Position numbers and translations under genes: made by a program. DNA of 64,000 nucleotides from UBA12014 sp029248335 (GTDB lineage: Bacteria > Planctomycetota > Phycisphaerae > Phycisphaerales > SM1A02), in NCBI GenBank assembly GCA_029248335.1, contig JAQWJM010000127.1, forward strand, positions 6,757 through 70,756, given 5' to 3'. Numbering within the stretch: the stretch's first letter is position 1; the number at the start of each line of letters is the position of its first letter. Below, piece by piece: positions 1 through 8,040 of this stretch. The notes under the pieces were generated by a model. That model saw only the letters and a program-made list of their open reading frames with translations, did not search any database and was not told where the DNA came from.

Positions 1-573
1 GACCGCCTGGGCCCGCGGCGAGTCGGGGGCGAGGATCGCACTCACGTTCATCAGCGAACCGATCTCGTCGATCGTCTCGTCGAAGGTGTCCTTGATCTGG
101 TCGATGGTGTTCACCGGCCGCTCGTCGACCGAAGCCATCTCCACCGCCGCCATGTCGATCTCTCCCCAGTACCGGAAGGGTTCGTCGTCCTTGAGGTCTT
201 CGGTCGGCACCTGAAGATCGTTGAGCCGATCCTTGTCGAGCCGCTCCAGGACGCGAAGGTCCTCGAGTCCGAGGACCGCACCATCCTTCTCGGCGTCGAC
301 GATCCACTTGCCGACCGCGACACGATCTCCAGGCTCACCGGTGGCGGCGACGCCTCGTCCGAGGAATCTCATCGACCAGAGTCCGGCCGCGGACGCCAGC
401 AGCACGCCGATGAAGAGCATCGTGCCCGCGTCGATACGCCGACCCGTGCCGCTCTTCACCGCTTCGGCGAATCCGTCGTCGACCGAGAAGTCGACCGTCC
501 CGCCGCGGATCATGGGGTCGTCGATGGAATCATCGACGTGGTCGATGCCGTGCTTGTCGTTCGGTCCGCTCAT
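1..573 (-). CDS. Single-pass membrane protein after pilO (partial, cut by left edge)
   Basis: This is the last visible gene of the pilM-pilN-pilO cluster; 191 codons are visible and no stop is reached before the window edge. Its ATG at 573 overlaps the pilO stop as ATGA, which implies translational coupling. The first 50 residues are polar and acidic, residues about 50-68 form one membrane segment (core FIGVLLASAAGLW), and the rest is soluble and charged. Short inside tail, one membrane span and a bulky outside domain, together with its position after pilO, fit an accessory protein of a type IV pilus or type II-like assembly platform, the place usually held by pilP. I see no PilP lipobox or diagnostic motif, so the role is inferred from position only. 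Confidence 0.8.
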   Translation of the reverse strand, partial: MSGPNDKHGIDHVDDSIDDPMIRGGTVDFSVDDGFAEAVKSGTGRRIDAGTMLFIGVLLASAAGLWSMRFLGRGVAATGEPGDRVAVGKWIVDAEKDGAVLGLEDLRVLERLDKDRLNDLQVPTEDLKDDEPFRYWGEIDMAAVEMASVDERPVNTIDQIKDTFDETIDEIGSLMNVSAILAPDSPRAQAV

Positions 574-1148
574 GAGTCACCTTCCAGTTCACCTTCGCAG
601 TAGATGACCACGGTCATCGACGCGTCGATCTGCCCCGCGGGCGTGTCGTCGTCGTCGCCCCGGCCACGGGACTCGACCAGATTCCGCTCGAGCTTCAGGT
701 CCCGGACCCGCGTGATCCGGGGGAGCCTCTCGAGATCGATGAGGAAGCGGTAGAGGCCGCGAAAACTCCCATCGATCTCCAGCGACAGCGGAATCTCCGC
801 GTATCCCTGGGTCTCGGTCCGGTTCAGGGCCCGGATCGACGAGATGCCGAGCGCGTTTCGCTCTCCGATCCGGTGGATCTCGGCGAGCATGTCGTCGACT
901 TCGTTGGCGTCGGGGATGTTCCGGCGAAAATCGGCGAGCCGCAGTTCGGCCTCGTCGATCGCGGTGCGGACGTCGCCGACCTCGTCGGTCAGCTGGTCCA
1001 GACGAACCAGCGTCGTCTCCATCTGGGCGATCTCGCGGCGAGACTGTTCGATGTCCTGATTGCGAGGTTCGAACACGAAGAACCACGCGGCCACGGGAAT
1101 CGCGGCGAGCACCAGCAGGAAGATCATTTCACGGATGCCAAGCTTCAT
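570..1148 (-). CDS. pilO: PilO-like type IV pilus inner-membrane assembly protein
   Basis: PilO pairs with PilN in the inner-membrane alignment complex of type IV pili, linking the cytoplasmic PilM ring to periplasmic parts. The 192-residue product has a short cytoplasmic start, one membrane helix (residues about 8-26, core IFLLVLAAIPVAAWFF), a coiled-coil stretch (about 30-75) and a small C-terminal alpha/beta domain, the usual PilO layout and length. I place the start at the ATG at 1148 because it overlaps the pilN stop as ATGA; a longer upstream frame has no such support. Its own stop overlaps the next gene in the same way. Identification rests on topology and order after pilM and pilN; sequence similarity in this family is always weak. 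Confidence 0.82.
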   Translation of the reverse strand: MKLGIREMIFLLVLAAIPVAAWFFVFEPRNQDIEQSRREIAQMETTLVRLDQLTDEVGDVRTAIDEAELRLADFRRNIPDANEVDDMLAEIHRIGERNALGISSIRALNRTETQGYAEIPLSLEIDGSFRGLYRFLIDLERLPRITRVRDLKLERNLVESRGRGDDDDTPAGQIDASMTVVIYCEGELEGDS

Positions 1149-1885
1149 CGTCCATCCTCCATCTCGGCGGACACCACGCCCGCGACGCTCCGGGTCTCGC
1201 GAATGTCGGCCTCGGGGTCGATTTCGAAGAGGATCCGGTACTCCCGCATCGGGCGACCGTCGATCTCCTTCTCCTGGGTGTGGTCGAGTCTGACTCGACG
1301 GAAGATCTCGACCTTCACCAACGCGTCGATGAATCGCGAGACCTCGTCGAGCGACGGCGCGAGTCCTTCGAGCGTCACCCGGGACGCCCATCGCCGCGGC
1401 TCGGGACGGATCTCTTCCGCCACCGCATCCGCGTCGGTCGAACGCTGCTTGCGGCCCGATCCCAGGGTCGCCACCGCGGAGGGCTTCGGCCGCGCGGGCT
1501 TGATCTCGTCGGTTTCGAGCCCCACCCGCATCAGACTGAGCTCGGCGGGCATCTGCCGGACGAGTTCCGCGAGCAGGTTGGAACGCGGCACGGTGTCCAC
1601 GAGACCGACCGCGACATGGGCCTTGTCGACCATGCGACTGACCCGCATCTCGTAGGCGTCCATCTCGGCGATCCGGTCGGCGGCCGCGACGAAACGCTGG
1701 TTGACCGCGGCCCGTGCCGAGCGAACCCCGGTCCAGTTCCGCTGGGTCACCACGAAGGCGGTCGTCACCCCGAACATCACGAGCACGAAGAGCGTGACCG
1801 CGAGCACGGTCATGCGTCGCTCCGCCCGTTTCGCGACGTAGTCGTCGGGAAGGAAACCGGAATTGAAGTCCTTGTTCTCAGTCAT
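1145..1885 (-). CDS. pilN: PilN-like type IV pilus inner-membrane assembly protein
   Basis: PilN docks its N-terminal peptide on PilM and pairs with PilO in the periplasm during type IV pilus assembly. The 246-residue product starts with a short polar peptide ending in FLPDDYVAKR, similar in character to the PilM-binding INLLP-type motif of PilN proteins, followed by one membrane helix (residues about 25-46), a helical region and a periplasmic domain. The residue stretch near 130-155 is a low-complexity, probably disordered insert. GGAG lies 5 bases before the ATG. It starts 15 bases after pilM and overlaps pilO, so the three are one transcript. The family call comes from topology plus operon order. 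Confidence 0.85.
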   Translation of the reverse strand: MTENKDFNSGFLPDDYVAKRAERRMTVLAVTLFVLVMFGVTTAFVVTQRNWTGVRSARAAVNQRFVAAADRIAEMDAYEMRVSRMVDKAHVAVGLVDTVPRSNLLAELVRQMPAELSLMRVGLETDEIKPARPKPSAVATLGSGRKQRSTDADAVAEEIRPEPRRWASRVTLEGLAPSLDEVSRFIDALVKVEIFRRVRLDHTQEKEIDGRPMREYRILFEIDPEADIRETRSVAGVVSAEMEDGR

Positions 1886-1900
1886 GACGTCTCCAGCCGA

Positions 1901-3133
1901 TCAGGCGGCGGCTCCCATGGCGCACAATCCGCACGCGACGACCCATTCGGGATGTTCCCGACCGGGCTCGAGCGGGCCGACTCCGGTCGGCGTCTGGTCC
2001 AGCAGTCTGCGAACGGGGTCACCCACGCTCGTCTTGATCCCGAGTCGACGCGCGAGGTGGCCGGCGAAGCGTCGACTGTGCGATTCACCCCCCAGCATCA
2101 CCATCCGGTCGATCGGGCCGCCCAACGACGCCTGCGCGTACCGGGCGCACATCGAGAGTTCGTCCGCGATGGTCTCGTGCACTTCGATGAAGTCCGGCTG
2201 CGGGCAGGCGGTGTTCACGCCGGCGAGCGTCGGTGCCGGCTCGCCCGTGCGGCGATCCTCGGCGAGCGCGGCCGCGGGCGTCTGATCGAATTCGGTGCGA
2301 TTCCGGTCGGCGTCGGCCTTCGCCATGCCGGCCCGGAGCATGACCGAACCGGCTCCGGGATCGTTCGTCGCGGATGCGGCGATCGGTCGCGGAGCGACGG
2401 TCGTCGCCTCGACCTGCCGGCGACGAACACGGGCGTCGGTGGTGGTGCAACCCCAGGCGGTCGCGGCGATCTCGTCGAACTGACGACCGCCGACGTGGAT
2501 GATCCGAGCGAAGACGAGCTCGCCGCCTCGGGCGACCGCCACCTTCACGGCGCCCCAGCCGGCGTCGACGTACATCGTGCTGACGGAGCGATCCTCGTCG
2601 CGTCGGTGAAGATGATCGAAGGCGTGAAGCATCGGGACCTGGTCGGGCTGGACCGCCACGAGGTCGTGGCGGCACCGCTTGAAGAGGTCGACGTGACGCA
2701 TCACGTCGTCACGCGCGATCGCGAGGACCACGCGGTCCCGTTCACTTCCGGGAATCGGGAAGGACCGTGCGACGACGGCCTTGGGAAGGCAGTTCATCCG
2801 CCCCGCCACCTCCGCCGCGACCTGGTCGTCGGCGGAGAGCGGACTGGACTCGTCGATCCTGGTCTGTTGAACGATGAAGTGGGAGCTCGCGGGTGAACAG
2901 ATCACCCGCTTGCCTTCGAACGAATGCTGACGAAGGACGCCCGGGAGTTCCTCGGCGAGGAACGCGAAGCGACGATCGACGTTGCCCCGAGCCTCGTCCG
3001 GGATCTCGATCTCGGCCGCGGCCACGATCGAGGGAACGTCGCCGTCGGCGACTTGAAGCAGCTTCACCGACGCGGCACCGAAATCGGCGACCACCGGTGA
3101 GACCGTCTTCGAAAACATCCTCCGAATGCGCAT
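1901..3133 (-). CDS. pilM: PilM-like actin-fold type IV pilus assembly ATPase
   Basis: PilM is a cytoplasmic actin-like protein that binds PilN and forms the inner ring of the type IV pilus machine. The 410-residue product opens with VVADFGAASVKLLQV, the phosphate-1 motif of the FtsA/PilM fold. A second motif follows midway (VDAGWGAVKVAVARG), and MLGGES near the C-terminus matches the adenosine-binding loop. Roughly residues 225-330 are a poorly conserved insert rich in Ala, Arg and Thr. I choose the ATG at 3133, with TGGAG nine bases upstream; ATGs at 3142 and 3118 have a purine block too close to the codon. It heads the cluster and is followed by pilN 15 bases later. Confidence 0.9.
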   Translation of the reverse strand: MRIRRMFSKTVSPVVADFGAASVKLLQVADGDVPSIVAAAEIEIPDEARGNVDRRFAFLAEELPGVLRQHSFEGKRVICSPASSHFIVQQTRIDESSPLSADDQVAAEVAGRMNCLPKAVVARSFPIPGSERDRVVLAIARDDVMRHVDLFKRCRHDLVAVQPDQVPMLHAFDHLHRRDEDRSVSTMYVDAGWGAVKVAVARGGELVFARIIHVGGRQFDEIAATAWGCTTTDARVRRRQVEATTVAPRPIAASATNDPGAGSVMLRAGMAKADADRNRTEFDQTPAAALAEDRRTGEPAPTLAGVNTACPQPDFIEVHETIADELSMCARYAQASLGGPIDRMVMLGGESHSRRFAGHLARRLGIKTSVGDPVRRLLDQTPTGVGPLEPGREHPEWVVACGLCAMGAAA

Positions 3134-3286
3134 GTGATGCATCTCCAGGAACGTGGAGGAACATCCACGAGCCAGAAATGGCATCGGCCCTTCCGGGCGG
3201 CCTGTTGAGCAGGGCCCGAACGGTTGATGGAACACGCCGAGTGGAGTGAGGTCGGTGATCCGACCTGTGCCGCAGGGTCCGGGAAC

Positions 3287-3331
3287 CGAGCAGGCCGAGC
3301 GACTCGAGCAGTCCGAGCAGGCCGATCAGTC
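3287..3331. repeat. Five tandem 9-bp units across the end of the futalosine hydrolase gene
   Basis: Reading the plus strand, units CGAGCAGGC, CGAGCGACT, CGAGCAGTC, CGAGCAGGC and CGATCAGTC run head to tail from 3287, and CGAGGCGAT at 3332 is a decayed sixth. The array spans the stop codon of the futalosine hydrolase gene (3326-3328) and continues into the gap before pilM. It looks like a small slippage-prone minisatellite. A similar 9-bp array of different sequence sits at 53654-53716, also at a gene junction. Confidence 0.8.
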
Positions 3332-3985
3332 CGAGGCGATCGCCTCCGCCACCGTCACGAGGGTCGAGAACGCCTTGCCGAGGTCCCAGACCTGCCCCGG
3401 GCGGTCGCCCGTCCCGTTGGAGATCACTCGGACCTCCACGGCACGTGCTCCCAGCAGTCCAGCCGCCTGCAGCACCCCCACCCCCTCCATCGCCTCCGCG
3501 ATCGCCCCCGTCCGCGTCGCCAGCTCGGCCGCGGCGGCGTCGGTGCCGGAACAGGTCCCGACCGTGGCGATCGGGCCGACGACTCCATCCGGCAGTCGTG
3601 ACGCGAGGTGTCGGACGAGGCCGGCGTCCGCGTTGACGGCATCTCCGTCCATGAATCCCGCCAGTGGAAACCCCATCTCCGCGATCGACTGGAATCCCGT
3701 CGGCGTGCGGATGCCCTCGTCCGCGGCGATCGCGCGGTCGCCGATCACGACACCCCCGATCGACATCACATCGACTCCGGGCAGCGCGCCCGCGATGCCG
3801 GAGGCGATCACGAGCGGAGGTGATTCGAAGCCCTGGATCGCGAGCGTCGTCGCGATCGCCGCGTTCACCCGGCCGACGCCCGACACCACGGTTCGAAGGC
3901 CGGCTTCGCGAAACGGCGCAGCCTCGCGTTCGGTGGCGACGACGATGAGACAGTGGGTTGAATCGATCACGACGGTCGGATCCAT
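3326..3985 (-). CDS. mqnB: Futalosine hydrolase (menaquinone biosynthesis)
   Basis: The enzyme releases hypoxanthine from futalosine in the futalosine route to menaquinone. The 219-residue product has the nucleoside phosphorylase / MTA-SAH nucleosidase fold. It begins with a beta strand (CLIVVATEREAAPF), has the glycine-rich SGIAGAL segment and a TVGTCSGTDA turn, and carries EAMEGVGVLQAA, matching the nucleoside-binding glutamate region. The C-terminal VISNGTGDRPGQVWDL resembles the MqnB form (SN..gdR...W) rather than MTA/SAH nucleosidase. Its ATG lies 19 bases inside the 3' end of the DUF1080 gene, so it is co-transcribed. No other mqn gene is in the window. The main alternative is another member of the nucleosidase superfamily. 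Confidence 0.78.
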   Translation of the reverse strand: MDPTVVIDSTHCLIVVATEREAAPFREAGLRTVVSGVGRVNAAIATTLAIQGFESPPLVIASGIAGALPGVDVMSIGGVVIGDRAIAADEGIRTPTGFQSIAEMGFPLAGFMDGDAVNADAGLVRHLASRLPDGVVGPIATVGTCSGTDAAAAELATRTGAIAEAMEGVGVLQAAGLLGARAVEVRVISNGTGDRPGQVWDLGKAFSTLVTVAEAIASD

Positions 3986-4776
3986 ATGTTCCGGAAGTAG
4001 ACCGGCAGGTCACAACCCTCGAAGACGATGCGACTCGATTCGGACGAAGGCGTCTCCTCGTCGTCGTCGCGCTCCAGCGACACGTTGTTCTGGACCATCA
4101 CGCCGTTCACCATCATGGTGATTCGAGCCGGCTCCGTGATCACGCCGTCCTCGATTCGGGGCCCTCGAAAGTAGACGTCGACCGGCTGCCATCCCGGCGC
4201 CGGAAGCGCCGCATTGACCACCGGCGTGGCGTGCTCCAGCACCGATCCGGTCCCCGACGATCGGGCCGGCCGGCCGTAGTCGTTGCGAAACTCGAGTCGA
4301 TACCGATCATGAAGACGGATCCGGGTGGCGGCCGCATGCACGCCGATCCGCCCGGGCGTCCGGGGAAGCGAGTACTCGAAGTGGAGTTGGAAGTCCCGAT
4401 AGGATCCGGCGGTCTCGATGTCGCGCGGTCCCGCGAGCAGGTTCCCCTTCTCGTCGACCCGCCATCCTTCGAGGTCCTCCGCCACCTTCACGCCGCGCCA
4501 CCCCTTCAGGCCGAGACCGGGGATCAGGAGGATCCGGGACTTGCCGTCGAATCCGGGAGGCGGCGCATCGAGCGTCGACAGCACGGCGGTCACTCCGGTG
4601 CGCGATGCCACCGCCGGTGGACTTCGTACACCATCGTTCGAGTCGTCGTCGTTCGCATCGATCGCCGGTTGCGTCACGAGATCCTCGCCCGACCGCGCGG
4701 AGGGCGGCCCCGACTGCTGGCACGCCGACGTCGCGAGACCGACGAGCAGAGTCCCGATGATGCACGTGGTGATCAT
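3967..4776 (-). CDS. DUF1080 / 3-keto-disaccharide hydrolase-like lipoprotein
   Basis: The 269-residue product is a predicted lipoprotein: a hydrophobic signal ends in the lipobox LATSAC with Cys19. A linker rich in Asp and Ser follows, then a concanavalin-like beta-sandwich. The stretches YRDFQLHFEYSLP, GRIGVHAAATRIRLHDRYRLEF and PARITMMVNGVMVQNNV are typical of the DUF1080 (PF06439) fold, which is greatly expanded in Planctomycetota. One family member is known to hydrolyse 3-keto-disaccharides; whether this one is catalytic cannot be told. The ATG overlaps the hisS stop as ATGA. Being in one transcript with a sugar ABC transporter and aldose epimerase fits a role in carbohydrate handling at the outer surface. 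Confidence 0.8.
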   Translation of the reverse strand: MITTCIIGTLLVGLATSACQQSGPPSARSGEDLVTQPAIDANDDDSNDGVRSPPAVASRTGVTAVLSTLDAPPPGFDGKSRILLIPGLGLKGWRGVKVAEDLEGWRVDEKGNLLAGPRDIETAGSYRDFQLHFEYSLPRTPGRIGVHAAATRIRLHDRYRLEFRNDYGRPARSSGTGSVLEHATPVVNAALPAPGWQPVDVYFRGPRIEDGVITEPARITMMVNGVMVQNNVSLERDDDEETPSSESSRIVFEGCDLPVYFRNIWIRPS

Positions 4777-6086
4777 CCGGCGTCTCCATCCGTGAACATC
4801 GTGACCAGCGATTCGACCGGGACGGACTCCTGGCCTCCGCCTCGAAGATCCTTGACCACCACCTGCCCGTCCTCGAGTTCCCGTCCCACGATCACCGCAT
4901 GACCGGCACCGGCTCGACTCGCCTCGGACATCAGTTTCCCGACGTTGCGCGTCGCACGATAGCTCCGACGCGCGTGGACGCCGGCATGCCGGAGCGACGC
5001 GAGGATCCGAGCCGCCGGACGTTCCGCAGCATCGTCGGCCACCACGACGAAGATCGACGGGCGAGGCGGCTCGATGCCTTCGAGCAGGCCGCGATCCCGC
5101 AGCACGAGCCCCAGCACCACGTCACCCATGCCGAATCCGACCGCACTGGTCGGGGGACCGCCCATCAGCTCCACCAGTCCGTCGTACCGCCCGCCACCGG
5201 CGATCGCGCGTTCTCCACCGCCGGTCTCGTGGACCTCGAAGACGGTGCCCGTGTAGTAGGCGAGCCCGCGAACGATGCCGAGATCCCACTCGCACCAGTC
5301 CGAGACGCCCGCATCCTCGAGCGCTTCGCGCAACGCGACCATCGGTTCGAACGCCGCGACCGGCACCCCGGTCTCCGCGGCGATCTCCGCGAGATCGACC
5401 GTGATCGGTCTCCGAATCCGGGCGAGCCGGTCGAACGCCGCGAGTCCGTCCGCATCGAGCCCGAGATCGCCGGCCTTCTTCGCGAAGTCCTCGGGCGGGA
5501 GCTTGTCTCGGCGGTCGAGCAGCTGGAACGCCGCGTGCATCGAATCACGTCCGACCCCGAGCGCCTCGAGCGCCGACGCGACCGAGTCCCGGTGGCTCAG
5601 TCGAACCGTCGCGACGTCGGGGCGAAGCCCGAGACCGTCGAGCGCCGTCAGCCCCGTCGAAAGGACCTCCGCATCGGCGGACGGATCGTCGAGGCCGAGC
5701 ATGTCCACGTTCCACTGGAAGAACTCACGGAGTCTTCCGCGTTGCGGGCGTTCCGCCCGGAAGTGGGACGGGAGCGCGAACCACTTGACCGGTCGGGGCA
5801 GGCTGCCGCCACGGGCCGCGACCATCCTTGCCAGGGTCGGCGTGAACTCGGGGCGAAGGGCGTAGTCGTCGGTGCCACCCGACCGGCGGAACGAGAAGAG
5901 TTCGCTCACGATGCCGTCACCGCTCTTCACGGTGTACAGACCGAGGTGCTCGAAGGTGGGCCCTTCGATCTCCTCGAAACCGTGTCCGATCGAAGCACCG
6001 CGCCAGGCCGCTTCGATGTGACGGCGAACCGCCATGTCCTCGGGGTAGAAGTCGCGCGTGCCCTTGGGGGCCTTGAAGGTCGGCAT
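4773..6086 (-). CDS. hisS: Histidyl-tRNA synthetase
   Basis: Charges tRNA-His with histidine. The 437-residue protein starts with the family N-terminus FKAPKGTRDFYPED. It contains class II motif 2 (FRAERPQRGRLREFFQWN), the histidine-binding loop RGLAYYTGTVFEV (most relatives have RGLDYY, so the Ala is a small deviation), the glycine loop GGGRYDGLV, and a motif 3 region GFGMGDVVL. The final 95 residues form the anticodon-binding domain (SIFVVVADD onward). I choose the ATG at 6086 because it starts exactly at the conserved N-terminus; a 27-residue upstream extension is not conserved in character. It ends with an ATGA overlap to the DUF1080 lipoprotein gene, an unusual partner for an aminoacyl-tRNA synthetase. 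Confidence 0.96.
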   Translation of the reverse strand: MPTFKAPKGTRDFYPEDMAVRRHIEAAWRGASIGHGFEEIEGPTFEHLGLYTVKSGDGIVSELFSFRRSGGTDDYALRPEFTPTLARMVAARGGSLPRPVKWFALPSHFRAERPQRGRLREFFQWNVDMLGLDDPSADAEVLSTGLTALDGLGLRPDVATVRLSHRDSVASALEALGVGRDSMHAAFQLLDRRDKLPPEDFAKKAGDLGLDADGLAAFDRLARIRRPITVDLAEIAAETGVPVAAFEPMVALREALEDAGVSDWCEWDLGIVRGLAYYTGTVFEVHETGGGERAIAGGGRYDGLVELMGGPPTSAVGFGMGDVVLGLVLRDRGLLEGIEPPRPSIFVVVADDAAERPAARILASLRHAGVHARRSYRATRNVGKLMSEASRAGAGHAVIVGRELEDGQVVVKDLRGGGQESVPVESLVTMFTDGDAG

Positions 6087-6171
6087 GGTCTCGGCCTGTC
6101 GTGGGAGGACGGAGGCACGGCTCGGCGTGCGGCGGTTCGGAGTCCGATGGTCCCCGGTCACCGGCACGAGG

Positions 6172-6864
6172 TCAACACGCCCCCCGGGGTTCGTTCCCGT
6201 GGAACCCGCACTCGGGGCACCGGATCCGGAGCCCCGGATAGCCGCAGGCCGGACAACGGCCCGCCCGACGTCTCAGACGACCGCGCACCCACCGCGCGGC
6301 GGCGGTCACCCGGCCAATGCCTCCGAGGATCGCCGCCATCACGATCGAATCGAGGATCAGTCCACCCATGATCGGCCGGATCGGGATGAAGCGGGCTCCA
6401 CGCTCGAACTCGATCGGCACCAGTCCCTCGTCGACCATCTCCGGTGAGGACGGAGGACTCGTCGCCCGCATCAGAAACCAGCTGACGCCCTCCAGGCAGT
6501 GCGCCGGCCATCCCGCTCGAATCCATTCGGCCCGCGCGACGTCGGGCTGCCCCGTCTCCAGCGAGATCGCCCGCGCCTCGAAGGTGATCACCTCCAGCCC
6601 GGGATCGAGGCGTCGGCGACGCGGATCGATCAGCGTCCAGTCGAGATCGCGACCGACCGGCGTCGATTCGTTCCACCACCGCAGGTCGTCCGCAGTGGTC
6701 GCGGCCAGATGAAGGGTCCCCGTCTCCGTCGAACTCGTCGATGCCGCGAGCACGGCGATGCCCGACGAGACGATGCCACCGGCCAGCAGGAGCGCGACGA
6801 GTCGCAGCATGCTCGTTCGACGACGGCGGCTGCTTCTTCCGCCGCCTTCCAGCCGCTCGGTCAC
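6172..6864 (-). CDS. Membrane protein with C-terminal zinc ribbon
   Basis: The family is not recognised. The GTG at 6864 overlaps the aldose epimerase stop as GTGA, which I take as the start (230 residues); an internal ATG at 6810 is the alternative and would begin at the membrane helix. Visible parts are a basic N-terminus, one membrane helix (residues about 20-38), an outside domain of about 120 residues, a second membrane helix (IMGGLILDSIVMAAILGGIG), an Arg-rich stretch and a C-terminal zinc ribbon (CPACGY ... CPECGF, two CxxC pairs). The ribbon would lie in the cytoplasm. Such short membrane proteins with a terminal double CxxC are common in Phycisphaerae, but no function is known to me. 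Confidence 0.75.
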   Translation of the reverse strand: MTERLEGGGRSSRRRRTSMLRLVALLLAGGIVSSGIAVLAASTSSTETGTLHLAATTADDLRWWNESTPVGRDLDWTLIDPRRRRLDPGLEVITFEARAISLETGQPDVARAEWIRAGWPAHCLEGVSWFLMRATSPPSSPEMVDEGLVPIEFERGARFIPIRPIMGGLILDSIVMAAILGGIGRVTAAARWVRGRLRRRAGRCPACGYPGLRIRCPECGFHGNEPRGAC

Positions 6865-7991
6865 CTCGTGGTGAACCGGTGGACCATGATGTGCCGGTAG
6901 GTCCCATCGGGCTGGAGGACCACGTCGGGCCACTCGGGTTCACCCTGGTGGTTGATCGCATCGGGCCAGGCCTGGGTCTCCAGGCAGACGCCGTCGTTCC
7001 GCTCGTAGATCGCCCCGGACTTGCCGACCATGCCGTCCAGGAAGTTGCCGGTGTAGAACTGGAGTCCGGGCTGGTCCGAAGCGATGGTCATGGTGATCCC
7101 GGTCCCCGGATCACCGAGCATCACGACGTCGCGGAATTCACCGGGATCGCCGTCGAGGCAGAAGTTGTGATCGAATCCGCCGGGGCCGTCGTCCGTCGCC
7201 GGGAAGGCGCCGATGTCCCTACCGATCGGCTTCGCCACCCGGAAGTCGAGGGCCGTGCCCTCCACGGCGGCGAGTTCACCGGTCGGGATCATCGTCTCGT
7301 CGACCGGCGTGTAACGGCGCGCTCCGACGACCAGGAGATGGTCGAGGATGTTCCCCGAGTCGTGGCCACCGAGGTTCCAGTAGGTGTGATGCACGAGATT
7401 GCAGGGCGTGGCCGCATCCGCGGTCGCGGTCATCTCGACGATCAGTTCGTTCTTCTCGGTGAGGAGATAGACGACCTCGGCCGCGAGCGTGCCGGGGTAT
7501 CCCTCCTCGCCGTCCGGACTGGTCCGTGTGAACCGGATCCCCGGCCCCTTCGTCGTGAAGATCTCGGTCGCGTCCCAGACATGCTTGTCGAAACCGCGAT
7601 CGCCGCCGTGCAGGTGGTTCGGTGCGTTGTTCCGGGCGAGCTCGTAGGTCTCGCCGTCGAGCTCGAAGGTGCCGCCGGCGATCCGGTTGCCGACCCGCCC
7701 CACCGAGCAACCGAAGTAGTGGCTCTTCTCGGGGTACTCCTCGGCGGTGTCGAAACCGAGCACCACGTCGACGTTCCGTCCGTTCCGGTCGGGGACCCGG
7801 ACGCTGGTGACCATCGCGCCGTAGTCGCTGAGGTCGACCTCCATCCCCTGCTCGTTCCGCAGGGTGTACCGACGGACGGTGTCGCCATCGACGGCGCCCC
7901 ACGACGTGGTCTCGACGCGGGCCGTGTTCACCGAGCATCCTCCGGCGGCGGCGAACAGACAGACGAGAACGGCGAACGGGACGTGACGCAT
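6861..7991 (-). CDS. galM: Exported aldose 1-epimerase (lipoprotein)
   Basis: Interconverts alpha and beta anomers of aldoses. The 376-residue chain has the beta-sandwich galactose mutarotase fold with the key residues in place: NAPNHLHGG (substrate His), VHHTYWNLGGH (catalytic acid His) and CLETQAWPDAINH (catalytic base Glu). Unlike cytoplasmic GalM it begins with a signal peptide ending AAGGC (Cys19), so it should be a periplasmic or outer-membrane lipoprotein. It lies 49 bases after the sugar ABC permease gene and overlaps the next gene as GTGA. This suggests it prepares the sugar anomer recognised by the transporter. Confidence 0.92.
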   Translation of the reverse strand: MRHVPFAVLVCLFAAAGGCSVNTARVETTSWGAVDGDTVRRYTLRNEQGMEVDLSDYGAMVTSVRVPDRNGRNVDVVLGFDTAEEYPEKSHYFGCSVGRVGNRIAGGTFELDGETYELARNNAPNHLHGGDRGFDKHVWDATEIFTTKGPGIRFTRTSPDGEEGYPGTLAAEVVYLLTEKNELIVEMTATADAATPCNLVHHTYWNLGGHDSGNILDHLLVVGARRYTPVDETMIPTGELAAVEGTALDFRVAKPIGRDIGAFPATDDGPGGFDHNFCLDGDPGEFRDVVMLGDPGTGITMTIASDQPGLQFYTGNFLDGMVGKSGAIYERNDGVCLETQAWPDAINHQGEPEWPDVVLQPDGTYRHIMVHRFTTR

Positions 7992-8040
7992 GGACGAATC
8001 TCCGGTGTTGAGGAGTCCGGATGGTATCGGTTCGGTCGAT

